Positions 8,009-15,928 of a stretch of DNA of 15,928 bases are shown in pieces (position 1 is the stretch's first letter; every line of letters begins with the position of its first letter). The stretch spans positions 643,578 to 659,505 of the forward strand of contig GG745357.1 in NCBI GenBank assembly GCA_000151295.1, written 5' to 3'. The stretch comes from Allomyces macrogynus ATCC 38327 (Eukaryota > Blastocladiomycota > Blastocladiomycetes > Blastocladiales > Blastocladiaceae). The translations under genes and the position numbers were made by a program. The notes below the pieces were generated by a model that worked only from the letters and a program-made list of their open reading frames with translations, was not told the origin of the DNA and made no database searches.

Positions 8009-8939
8009 ATGCTCAATTCCATTTCGTCGTCGTCCGCTGCCTCCCTGCGCGCAGCATGTCCTCGTCGACCGGTTTCTCTCTCTCTCGCCGCATCCCGATG
8101 GCTCCCAATACTCGTCTACGCCCTGGTCACGCTCGTCCTGTCGGTGCTCGCCGCGCCCATGCCCAGCAGCAACGATGCGCCGCCCGTATCGCTGCCCACG
8201 ACCAAGGACATTGAGGACCAAGCCAACAAGCTCGTCGCCGACACGATTGCGCTCGGTGTCATTTTGATTGTCACGGGCCTGCTCTTCACGTTTGCCGGAA
8301 TGAAGATGATGCGCATTTGCCTGTTCCTCGCCGGCGCCTACTTGTTTGCCGGGTTTGCGTTCGGTATCTTGCAAACGGTCGAGCCCGCCAACGGGTTTGG
8401 CAATCGCAAGGCCGTGTACTGGGGTGTCGGGATTGCCGCGGCCCTTGTGGGTGGTGCGCTGATGGTCTTCTTCTACAAGGTCGGCATGTTTGCGATTGGC
8501 GCGTTTGGGTACGGTTTATTCTCTCTTAGTCCGCGCGAACAACGGTTCATGACACTGACCATGCTCTCTGTTCTTAATCTGCAGCGGCTACTCGCTCGCG
8601 CTCTGGATCCTTGCCCTCTCCTCGGGCGGTCTTATTGCCAGCAAAACGGGCCAAATTATCTTGATTGTCGTGCTCGCGCTCGTCGGCGGTATCGCCATGC
8701 TCTACATTGAAAAGCACGCGGTTCGCATCTGCACGGCCATTGGCGGTGCCTACTTCACCATGGTCGGTATCGACGTCTTTGCGCGCACGGGCTTCTACAA
8801 CTCGACGGTCGCGTTCCTCGGCGGCCAGTCGTCGACCTACACGACGTCGGCCAAGGTCTATGGAATGATTGCCGGCTACGTTGTCCTGGCCGTGCTCGGC
8901 ATCGTAGTGCAATACCGCACGACCCGCAACAGCAAGTAG
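8009..8939 (+). CDS. TMEM198/DUF4203-like multi-pass membrane protein
   Basis: Exon 1 is 8009-8508 and exon 2 is 8585-8939 (stop TAG). The 76-nt phase-2 intron 8509-8584 (GTACGG...TCTGCAG) contains CTGAC, and splicing joins GAFG to GYSLALW. The 284-residue product has a hydrophobic N-terminal segment at about 31-49 ending LAAP, which looks like a signal peptide. Hydrophobic segments then cover about 78-97, 101-121, 137-155, 158-184, 188-206, 211-232 and 257-276. The Gly-rich small-residue helices, with repeated patterns such as IRICLFLAGAYLFAGFAF-like and VRICTAIGGAYFTMVGI, fit the DUF4203/TMEM198 family, seven-pass proteins of poorly known role in fungi. The start is the ATG in CATCACCATGCTC; a much longer upstream open frame is ignored because it is low-complexity and antisense to NDUFA6. 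Location (plasma or endomembrane) is inferred. Confidence 0.85.
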
Positions 8940-9472
8940 ACGGCCGTCTGGTTTGTCTCGCAATGTCGCACTTGTTGTTTTCTCCGTGTACATACCTCTT
9001 GCCCTTGCGCGCCGTCGTGTTATTCTTTCGCGCGCCGGCTCTCTTTATGCTCCCGCTTCATGCAGTTTTTCGGGGTGCTGCTCTGTCAATGTCGTCCAAT
9101 GAAGAGATTTTTATTGCGGCCTCTTGCGCTTGTCCTGACCCATCCAAGAAGCATCACTGCGCGTCACAAGCCGATCCCTGCCCGGAAACGCGCTTCGGAT
9201 GCTGAGCTTCATTTCGGATATCGGGTCGGCTGTCGGCTGTCGGCCGGCTTCAACTGCCACGACCACCACCATCGCTGCTGCGCCGCCGCGTCCGCCGAGG
9301 ACCCGGCCCCGTCACGCGTGCAAGCATCCACGCGCTCAAATACTAGCTGCAACTCTCTTCAACACCCCTCTGACAAGTGGCAACGCGCTGTCGCGAGTTA
9401 CATAAAGCGCCTCTGTCGCCAATCCCAAGTTTGCTCTCCCAGCTTCAACGGCCAACTGCTCCAGCACCGACC
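8940..9472. other. Intergenic region and acyl-CoA oxidase promoter
   Basis: About 530 bp lie between the membrane-protein stop and the acyl-CoA oxidase ATG. No gene is recognised. It contains a CCGAGG hexamer at 9295-9300, weak TATA-like AT pockets (CAAATACTAG near 9338, ACATAAAG near 9401), and a short 7-bp tandem (TCGGCTG, 2.7 copies, 9226-9244). Confidence 0.5.
9295..9300 (+). promoter_or_regulatory. CCGAGG hexamer, possible fatty-acid-response (FarA/FarB-type) site
   Basis: The hexamer lies about 173 bp upstream of the acyl-CoA oxidase ATG. In filamentous ascomycetes CCGAGG/CCTCGG is the core bound by FarA/FarB/Ctf1-type Zn cluster regulators of fatty-acid genes. A six-base match in GC-rich DNA is easily chance, and no second copy was noticed in this promoter. 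Confidence 0.2.
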
Positions 9473-11853
9473 ATGATTCGCATCCCGTTCACGCCGCCGT
9501 CGCCCGCCGAACTTGACGCGATTCTCGCGCGCCTGCCCGCGCCGACGCCCGACACGGACCCGACCTATCAGCCGCCCAACACGCACGCGGCACTCGCGAG
9601 CGCGCGCAAGGGCCATGGTACGCCCGTCCCGACTGCTGCGCTGCACGACGACCACGTCAATGAGCACGCATATCGCTGACGGCCAGATACGGTGTCGATT
9701 AGAGCACCTGATTCGCGATCTGAACTTGTACGCCGTGCACCGCAACGACCCGCGGTCGCTCGAGCTCAAGCGCCGCCTGGAGCGCGCGCTGGTCCTCGAA
9801 GACGCGACTCTTTTCCCGAACCCGCACACGCACCCGTCGCTCGCGCACCCGCAGGCGGCCTACTACCTCGGCGCCAAATCCGAACACTATGCGCGCGCGT
9901 GCCGCGTGATCCAGGTCGTCCGGTCGGTCCAGGCGCGGTACCAGCTGCCGTCGTCGCTGACCGTCTTGCTCTGGGAAGCCGCGGGCGAACTTGTGCCGCT
10001 GTTCCTGCATTTCGGCATGTTTATTCCGACCGTGCAGAATCTCGGGACCAAGGCGCAGCGCGAAGCGTGGTTGCCGCGCGCCGTGGACATGGAGATTATT
10101 GGATGCTATGCGCAGACGGAAATGGCGCATGGGTCGAACGTGCAGGGGATCGGGACGACGGCGACGTACGATGAAAAGCGCGACGTGTTTGTGTTGCATA
10201 CGCCGAGTCTCGAGGCGGCCAAGGCGTGGCCGGGCGCGCTCGGGCATACAGCGAATTACGCGCTCGTGCTCGCGCAGACGTTCGTGAAGGGCAAGAATCT
10301 CGGTGTGTTCCCGTTCATGCTGCAGGTGCGTTTTGGTGGGAGGTTTTTGGCGTGGTAGACGAGCGAAGCGGTTTCCTGACGGCGAAATTGCTGTAGATTC
10401 GCGACCTCAAAACGCACGAGCCGATGCCCGGCGTGTCGCTCATGGACCTGGGCCCCAAGATCGGCTTCAACGTCATGTGCGTTTCCGAGTCTTCCATTCA
10501 CTCAACTGCACTCGCGAGCTCACCACGATCATAATTCTCAGGGACAACGGTATCATGACGCTCGACCACGTCGCCGTCCCGCGCGACCACCTCTTCTCGG
10601 GCTCGGTGCAAGTCGCGCGCGGCGGTGCCGTCTCCGCGTCGGCTGACGCGTCACAGGCGCAGGCTCTCGTCTACAAGACCATGCTGAACAGTACGTCCCC
10701 ACCTTCCACACCTCCTCTCCCTCCACCCTCCCCTGACCCTTACCCACCCCCGATCCAGTGCGCGCCGGAATCGTCGTCGGCGCCTGCCAGGCGCTGTGGC
10801 GCGGCACGACCATTGGCGCGCGGTACTCTACCGTGCGCACGCAATTCGGCGCCGACGCCCAGGGCAAGGAATTTCCGATTCTCGAGTACCAGACGCAGCA
10901 GCGGAAAGTGCTCGAGCCGTTGGCGGCCAGTTTCGCGTTCATGTTTGCCGGCCGGATGATGGAAGACCTGGTGGCGAATGTCGCGTCGCCCGCGGACCTG
11001 AAGCGCGCGCATTTGGTCAGTTCGTGCCTGAAAGTGGCTGTGACGCACGAAGCATCGGCGATGCTTGAGGACTTGCGCCGGTCGGCGGGCGGGTACCGGT
11101 ACGCCAAGTCGTCCGGGGGGGTGGATTTGGGGAATACCTATGTACAGGTACGTTTTCGAGCCTCCCTTTAATTTAAACTCCGTGCGAGCACGGCAGTGAC
11201 TCTCTCACCTGCGCGAACAGATGATCACGGTCGAGGGCGAAAACTCGGTTCTCGCCTTCCAAGTCGCGCGCGCCGCGTCAGCCAACCCGGCCTCGCTCTT
11301 CACGCACCCCATCCCGTCGTCGCAGCCGATCATCGCTGACTGGTCCGACCTCGAGTCCGTCGCTCAGTTGCTCGACTACACGGCGCTCCGCGCGACCAAG
11401 CGCCACGTGACCCAGGGGCCCGGCAGCACCATCGCCGCAGAACACCTCGTCATGGCAGCCGGGTACGCCATGGTCCTGCGTGCGTTCGCGACCCACCTGC
11501 GCACGGCCCCCGCGCACATTCGTGCTAAGGTCCTGGCCCCGAGCGCCGTGATCATGGCCGTCCGTGCGGTTCTCGCGTCGCACGCGCCGGTCGCAGACGA
11601 CGACGCGATGTATGCGGCACAGGCCAAGGCGTTGGCGCAGTTGCGCGAGGTGGCGGTGCCCGCGACGGACGCGTTTGGGTTGACGGAGCGCGAACTGGTC
11701 TCGGCGCTCGGGCGCAAAGATGGGGACGTGTATAACGCGATTGTCGCGTGGGCGAAAGAGTGGGAGGGGATGAACCAGTGCAAGGTGCATCCGGCGTGGC
11801 TGTCGCATATTTTGCCGGTCACCGGGAGCAAGATCAAGCTGGCCAAGCTGTAG
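9473..11853 (+). CDS. ACOX: Peroxisomal acyl-CoA oxidase
   Basis: This FAD enzyme catalyses the first step of peroxisomal beta-oxidation, turning acyl-CoA into trans-2-enoyl-CoA and producing H2O2. Six exons are supported: 9473-9617, 9703-10325, 10397-10476, 10542-10690, 10759-11147 and 11221-11853. The introns (85, 71, 65, 68 and 73 nt) are all GT-AG; the acceptor at 9702 (GATTAG) is the one that restores frame. The product is 672 residues, normal for the family. Landmarks are the FAD/substrate block IGCYAQTEMAHGSNV (181-195) followed by TTATYD, then PGVSLMDLGPKIGFN, DNGIMTLDHVAVPRDHL, the ARYSTVRTQFG helix and LRRSAGGYRY. The catalytic Glu is expected at 467 in TVEGENSVL, the first codons of exon 6. 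The protein ends SKIKLAKL, a PTS1-type AKL tripeptide. The start ATG opens MIRIPFTPPSPAELDAIL; its leader is pyrimidine-rich. Confidence 0.93.
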
Positions 11854-12118
11854 ATTGGGAATGAGATGGGAGGGGGGTGGCCTGCGTGCGGCCACCATTT
11901 GTGAAAGTAGGCGTTGGGTTGCGATAAATAGTGCTGCGTTTCTTTTGATTCGAGCGGTTTTGAGCAGGCATGGCTAGACATTCACTGGAGTGGACCGGAG
12001 TGGCATGGTCATCATGGAGGTCGGAAGCCCAGGCGACGTGGGCGGTGCAGGTTGACTCCGCCCTGCCTTGACTGGCGTGGAAGAATGGATTGCCCGACAC
12101 CGAATCGACGCGCGTTAA
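11854..12118. other. Short intergenic spacer after acyl-CoA oxidase
   Basis: This spacer runs from the acyl-CoA oxidase stop to the open region of the Gly/Ser/Gln-repeat gene. GATAAATAG near 11924 could serve as an AT-rich 3'-end signal. No gene is seen. Confidence 0.5.
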
Positions 12119-12911
12119 ATACCCGCCAAATTGTCGTTCAAGAGCCGATCAACCTTCTCCACCGTGTGTTGTTCTTCCCTCTCACCCGGATCCAGAAGTT
12201 ACAGCGGCAGCAACGCGGGTAGTGCCAATGGCGGTTCGTACGGCGGGAGCAACGGCGGGTCGCATGGTGGCTCGAACGGTGGCAGCAACGGCGGCTCGCA
12301 CGGTGGCTCGAAAGGCGGCATTACTGGTGGTGAGCACGGCGGCAGCGCCAGCGGCAGCACCGGCGTCTCGGCGCTCCAGCTGCAGGGCCAGTACCAGAAG
12401 GTGAACGCGACCGCTTCGAGTCACGGCGCGTCGTCCGCGTCGGCAACTCAGGGCCAGTTGCAGGCGCAAGGTGTGTCGGCAAACGGCGGCGATGTCGCTG
12501 ACGGCCTTCTCCAAGGCCAGTACCAGACGGTCAACTCGTCGTTGGCGGGCCACGGTTCGACAGCTTCGACAGGCGCAATCCCAGGGCCAGCACATTGACA
12601 TCTCGTCGGGCGCCTTCTCGCACGGTTTCGACGCGCTCGCGCAGCAGTTCCAGGCGCAGGCGCAGTCTGTCAGTGCCTCGACTGGCCTCGGTCACGCTGC
12701 CGACGTTTTTGCGTCGCAGGCGCATTCCAGGGCCAGAAGATCGACGCGTCTGCGTCGGGTCACGGCCACGCCGATGTGATTGCTGTGGAGGCGCAGGGCC
12801 AGTACCAGTCGATTGACGTCGGGCGCCAACGTGTCGGCCGCGCAGGCTCAGGACCAGCCCCAGGCGGCGGACGCACATTCGGCCACGATCACGCACCCGA
12901 CGCGCTTCTAA
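12119..12911 (+). pseudogene. Gly/Ser- and Gln-rich repeat protein, frame-broken
   Basis: A protein-like signal runs through the region but changes frame. Frame 1 (12119 to about 12570) encodes GGS-X tetrapeptides, then Gln-rich units; it ends at a TGA at 12596. Units continue in the next frame to about 12727, return to the first frame to about 12822, and shift again to end in HPTRF plus TAA at 12909-12911. Five copies of a core QGQ(Y/H/K)..(V/I)(N/D) motif start at 12383, 12512, 12582, 12728 and 12794, with alternating long and short spacing. No in-frame ATG exists in the first segment. A pyrimidine-rich stretch ending CAG at 12195 could be an intron acceptor for an unseen first exon, and TTAAATA near 12115 could be a TATA-like box. 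Composition suggests a surface, wall or extracellular repeat protein, without a visible signal peptide. Decay and sequencing indels in repeats are both possible. Confidence 0.6.
12227..12322 (+). repeat. 12-bp minisatellite encoding X-G-G-S tetrapeptides, eight units
   Basis: Eight consecutive 12-bp units encode NGGS, YGGS, NGGS, HGGS, NGGS, NGGS, HGGS and a diverged KGGI. The third-base differences between units and the constant reading frame suggest selection on the protein rather than very recent DNA duplication. Confidence 0.85.
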
Positions 12912-13675
12912 GCGCATTTGTGTCTTGCGCTTTTTGCCGCGGCTGACCGTTTTTACATGTTCTCGCGATTTTGCGGTGGTCGGTATTGCGTCGTTCATTT
13001 CCAACTATTCCTTTTCTCCTCTCCCTCCGTTTTTGAGTGTCATTTTTCGGGTATTGGCCAACCATTTGTCGTGTCAAATGAATAACGCGTCTATTGCCAA
13101 CATTTTGGTTCGTTTCGAGTCGCAATTCTAACGGGAACTTGCCAACATTCAGTCCGTTTATTGGCGTCGTGAAGAATGTAGTGGTCTTTGATCTCATCAG
13201 CACTGGGCGCGCGTCGAATAGCAGTTGTCGTGGAAGCTGCAATCTTCATGAGCATCGCTTCGATCATAGTTCAAACTTCTTTCGCTTCATGCTGTCTCCA
13301 GCTGTCTCATCGGCGATGGGCCATGAGTCCAGCTTCATGCCGCTTACTTCGCGTGCTGTTCGTGGACGCCTCGGTCGGTCTTGCGCTCATGTCTTCCGTG
13401 CGTGTTTGGATCATAGGCGTCGCAACTTCCCGCCAGTCGCACATCATCTTCCGCGCTGCATGACGATAACATGAATCGTTACTGTGCCCAGCGGCTGGAT
13501 AAATCGCACCACCCTGGGGCAAGACCACAGCGTCTCGTCATTTGAGCTTTCACTGGATCACATTCCAAGTCAACAAACCAGCGTAAAGAACAATGAACAA
13601 TGAACAACCTTGCGTGACTTGTTGACCGACCTTGCAGGATGCATCGAGTGACGCGGTCCAATACATTTTTAAACC
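12912..13675. other. Intergenic region upstream of the chagasin-like gene
   Basis: About 760 bp with only short open frames in several phases and no recognisable protein. Near its end CCAAT at about 13659 and an AT-rich stretch (ACATTTTTAAA) lie just before the ATG at 13676, so the proximal promoter or leader is there. Confidence 0.5.
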
Positions 13676-14740
13676 ATGGGCATAGGTATCATGGCAACTC
13701 GGCTCTTCTCTCTCGCCAAATTTCCTTCAACAATTATGACTGTGACAGAGAACCCCGTGCGCATCGGCGAACACTTCACGATTGACCTCGACGAGGATCC
13801 GAGCTCCGGGTTCTGTTGGGTCCTGCAGCCGTCGCCAATGAAGCACGTTCACGTGAGGAGCGAAGAGTTCCACCCGCCTGCTACTAGTAGTTCGCACCCA
13901 GCAGGCACGGGTGCTTGCGGCACGCGAGTCTTCACGTTTATCGGCCTGGTCACCGGCAGCGAAACGATCAAGTTTGAACTCAAGCGCGACGCGACAATCT
14001 TGAAAACGCATCAAGTTCATGTTCAAGTAACTTGCGTCATGGACACGATGGACTTTGATGAAATGATATCGGTGATGTTGGGTGACCAATTCAAGATCAT
14101 GCTCCATTCCAAGGACTGGGCGGACACGTTCGAGTGGACGTTTGCTGGGCCGTTTGACTTGGCCAAAGTCGTGAACACCTCCTGGTCCACCCACGGAGGC
14201 CTGGGACCCGGTGGGATCTTTCACCATGTCAAGTGCGAAGCTGTTCTCATGGAGGCCAAGGCCGTCGGTGCCGCGGTCATTGTGTTTGAGAACGAGAGCT
14301 CGCAAGATGCTGCACCAGAGCTATACAGGGTGCTGCTCCATGTTAAGCCAATTTTGCGGCTAGAACCACCCCGGATTGACAAGGCGGTAACAGTGACGGT
14401 CGGCGAAAAATTCAAGGTCGAGCTCAGGTCAAATCGCACCATCCCGTGCTGGTGGGAGTTTCGTGGCCTGTCCAACCTCGTCCACTTCAAGGGATCCAAG
14501 TATATTTCGGATGACGCTTCGTCAGGCGTCTGCGGTGTTGGGGGCACGGAAAAATTCAAGTTTGTGGCGACTGCTCCTGGCTCGGAGGTGATCACGATCG
14601 AGGAAATGAGGCCAGGCATGGCGGCGCCCAGGACGTTCAATATCAGTGTGACTGTGAAACCAAAGAAGAGTCTGTTTCGGTCAAGCAGTTTGGGCAAGAG
14701 CCGTAAAGTGTGGAGTTTTATGCGACGTCGCTCGTCTTGA
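13676..14740 (+). CDS. Protein with three tandem chagasin-like (I42) domains
   Basis: A single exon of 354 residues. Chagasin-family proteins (MEROPS I42) are small Ig-like inhibitors that block papain-type cysteine proteases with three loops: L2 (NPTTG), L4 (Gly-rich) and L6 (RPWE-like). Three such units are visible. Domain 1 (about 22-118): VRIGEHFTIDL, L2 DPSSGFCW (41-48), L4 GTGACG (77-82), then TGSETIKFELKRD. Domain 2 (about 130-225): VMLGDQFKIML, weaker loops, L4 GGLGPGG (174-180). Domain 3 (about 237-328): VTVGEKFKVEL, CWWEF, L4 GVCGVGG (284-290), PGSEVITIEEMRPG, with RP kept in L6. Only domain 1 has a near-canonical L2. The tail (331-354) is basic and Ser-rich. The start at 13676 has strong context (AAACCATGGG); Met6 and Met21 are alternatives. 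No clear signal peptide, so a cytosolic location is likely. Confidence 0.8.
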   Translation: MGIGIMATRLFSLAKFPSTIMTVTENPVRIGEHFTIDLDEDPSSGFCWVLQPSPMKHVHVRSEEFHPPATSSSHPAGTGACGTRVFTFIGLVTGSETIKFELKRDATILKTHQVHVQVTCVMDTMDFDEMISVMLGDQFKIMLHSKDWADTFEWTFAGPFDLAKVVNTSWSTHGGLGPGGIFHHVKCEAVLMEAKAVGAAVIVFENESSQDAAPELYRVLLHVKPILRLEPPRIDKAVTVTVGEKFKVELRSNRTIPCWWEFRGLSNLVHFKGSKYISDDASSGVCGVGGTEKFKFVATAPGSEVITIEEMRPGMAAPRTFNISVTVKPKKSLFRSSSLGKSRKVWSFMRRRSS

Positions 14741-15379
14741 AGCATGTAAGATAGCCAAGTAGTTGTGTCGACCCGACCGAGAAAGTCATTGCCAATAGCC
14801 ACTTTCATTTCTGTCGACAAGAAACAGGGTGGAGAGTGTTCTCCAGTTTGCCAGAAATGGCCGGCATGTGGAATGACCGAAAGTAACGATCATGACCCAC
14901 GCCAATGAATGCCTACTACACTATTCAACAACTTTGCACCTTCCGCGTCGGCTTTTTCGCTTCGCCGACGGCGGGCATGATGCAGGGGACAAATCCAAAA
15001 GTGCAAGATGTGACCGTATCAGCCTTGCTCGCCTGCATTGAGTGCTAATTGACAAACCTGATGGTCGGAAAATGTTTCGTCTTGCAGCGCGCAAGGCCCA
15101 TGACAGTGCTGCTGCTTGTTTCACGTTGACAATGGCGGCGAACTCCGTCCATGTTTGCATTCTGGTTCGTCTCACGAAGAATCGGATGCTCTGAAGTTGT
15201 GAGACGGACCAACTACCATCATCCAACATCAGCAACAGGAGCAGCAACCAGTGCGCGCCGAGTCAAGCAAGTTTGGCTTGATTCGCGTCCCAAAGTTACC
15301 AGCGTGCCGCCAGCAGGGCAACCGCGCGGTCCCGTGTTCCGCTCCACCAATAAATCAACACATCCATCCATTTCCTACC
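14741..15379. other. Convergent intergenic region
   Basis: About 640 bp lie between the 3' ends of the chagasin-like gene and the Npr3-like gene. Short open frames on both strands, one of 108 codons on the minus strand at 14921-15247, show no recognisable protein and no convincing ATG. No RNA gene or repeat was seen. Confidence 0.55.
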
Positions 15380-15928
15380 CTACGGATGCATCACCGTAAT
15401 CAACTCCTGCGAGTACGCGTTCAACACGCGATTCAGCTCCTTCCTCTCCACCCCCGTCCGGTACGCAATCTCATCCGTATGAAACCGGCCCGTCAAGTAC
15501 AGCGCGACGCGCTCAAACGTGGCCGCATACGCTGGATTCGAGCTGCCTACCATCTTCACCCACTCTCGCACGCCCTTGGGGACCGCCGCCCACCCGGCCC
15601 CGCCCGCACCCACGGGTAAAACACACTTGCGTTCCTCGGGCCGCGGCGCGCCCGCGGCGCCCGACACTCCCGCGGCCGCACCGAGGACGGCAGGAGCACC
15701 TTCGGCGCCGCACAGTTGCTCAAAGTCAGCGAGCGCGAGGCCCGGAACTCGCGCGAGGATTTCGGGCACTTTGAGGTAGACGGTACCGATGCACTTGCAG
15801 GAGAGGCACCCGCGCGCGACGAGCAGCGCCGCCGCTTGTAGGGCGAGATTGCGTTCGTCCGGGGTGGGCGCCGAGAAGGCCCGTACGCTTGGACGTCAGG
15901 TCGGCAATCACGGTCAGCAAGTCAAGGG
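15380..15928 (-). CDS. Npr3/NPRL3-like protein, C-terminal part (5' end outside window)
   Basis: The gene enters from the right edge and ends at TAG 15382-15380. The last ~60 residues, NPAYAATFERVALYLTG, then RFHTDEIAYRTGVERKELN and RVLNAYSQELITVMHP, resemble the C-terminal winged-helix tail of Npr3/NPRL3 ('LFERLLKYFNG.H...EI..RE...R..L......LV..RH'). Npr3 is a subunit of GATOR1/SEACIT, which inhibits TORC1 when amino acids are scarce. Upstream are LALQAAALLVARG and VYLKVPEILARVPG, then an Ala/Gly/Pro-rich linker. Near the edge the frame appears to switch: LLTVIADLTSKRT reads in one frame and AFSAPTPDERNLA in another, and one extra G in GGG (15880-15882) would explain it. An intron cannot be excluded so close to the edge. 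The family call rests on remembered motif resemblance only. Confidence 0.5.

Noticed and set aside
6680..8710. 676-codon plus-strand open frame
   Set aside because: It runs antisense through NDUFA6 and through its promoter; only the part from the ATG at 8009 encodes a recognisable protein, and it then reads through that gene's intron. The length reflects high GC.
9618..9686. Intron of acyl-CoA oxidase ending at the CCAG at 9686
   Set aside because: It gives the wrong frame downstream; the GATTAG acceptor ending at 9702 restores the reading into HLIRDLNLY.
1..15928. CRISPR arrays, insertion sequences, bacterial operons
   Set aside because: No spaced identical repeats, transposase-like frames or terminal inverted repeats were seen, and the spliced genes show the DNA is eukaryotic.

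Overview
This window looks like nuclear DNA of a GC-rich eukaryote, most likely an early-diverging fungus. The introns are short (65-97 nt), begin GTRNGT-like, end YAG, and often carry a CTGAC/CTCAC branch-like motif. Genes lie 0.2-1 kb apart on both strands. The gene set is eukaryotic: a complex I LYR subunit, a peroxisomal acyl-CoA oxidase with a C-terminal AKL signal, and an Arg8-type aminotransferase. A Hedgehog-type Hint (Hog) domain also occurs in some early-diverging fungi. A blastocladiomycete-like or chytrid-like source is my inference and is not proven.

Layout. 1-1338 (+): 3' part of a coiled-coil plus Hog-domain protein, open at the window edge. 2095-3075 (-): an Arg8-like acetylornithine aminotransferase that lacks its N-terminal third and has a one-base frameshift. 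3250-4191 (-): an unrecognised 313-residue protein built from three copies of a roughly 75-residue unit. 4977-5538 (-): a two-exon 154-residue protein of unknown family. 6554-7015 (-): two-exon NDUFA6/B14 complex I subunit. 8009-8939 (+): two-exon TMEM198/DUF4203-like membrane protein, head-to-head with NDUFA6 across about 1 kb. 9473-11853 (+): six-exon peroxisomal acyl-CoA oxidase. 12119-12911 (+): Gly/Ser- then Gln-rich repeat gene with no in-frame ATG and three frame breaks. 13676-14740 (+): intronless protein with three chagasin-like domains. 15380-15928 (-): C-terminal part of a probable Npr3/NPRL3-like GATOR1 subunit, running off the right edge.

The genes do not form one pathway. Metabolic and mitochondrial housekeeping genes are mixed with lineage-specific ones. 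The most unusual items are the Hog-domain protein with altered key residues, the triple chagasin-like protein and the three-repeat protein at 3250. Several genes are broken by single-base changes, mostly in short homopolymers. This could be sequencing or assembly error, or real decay, and it matters for reading the 'pseudogene' calls.
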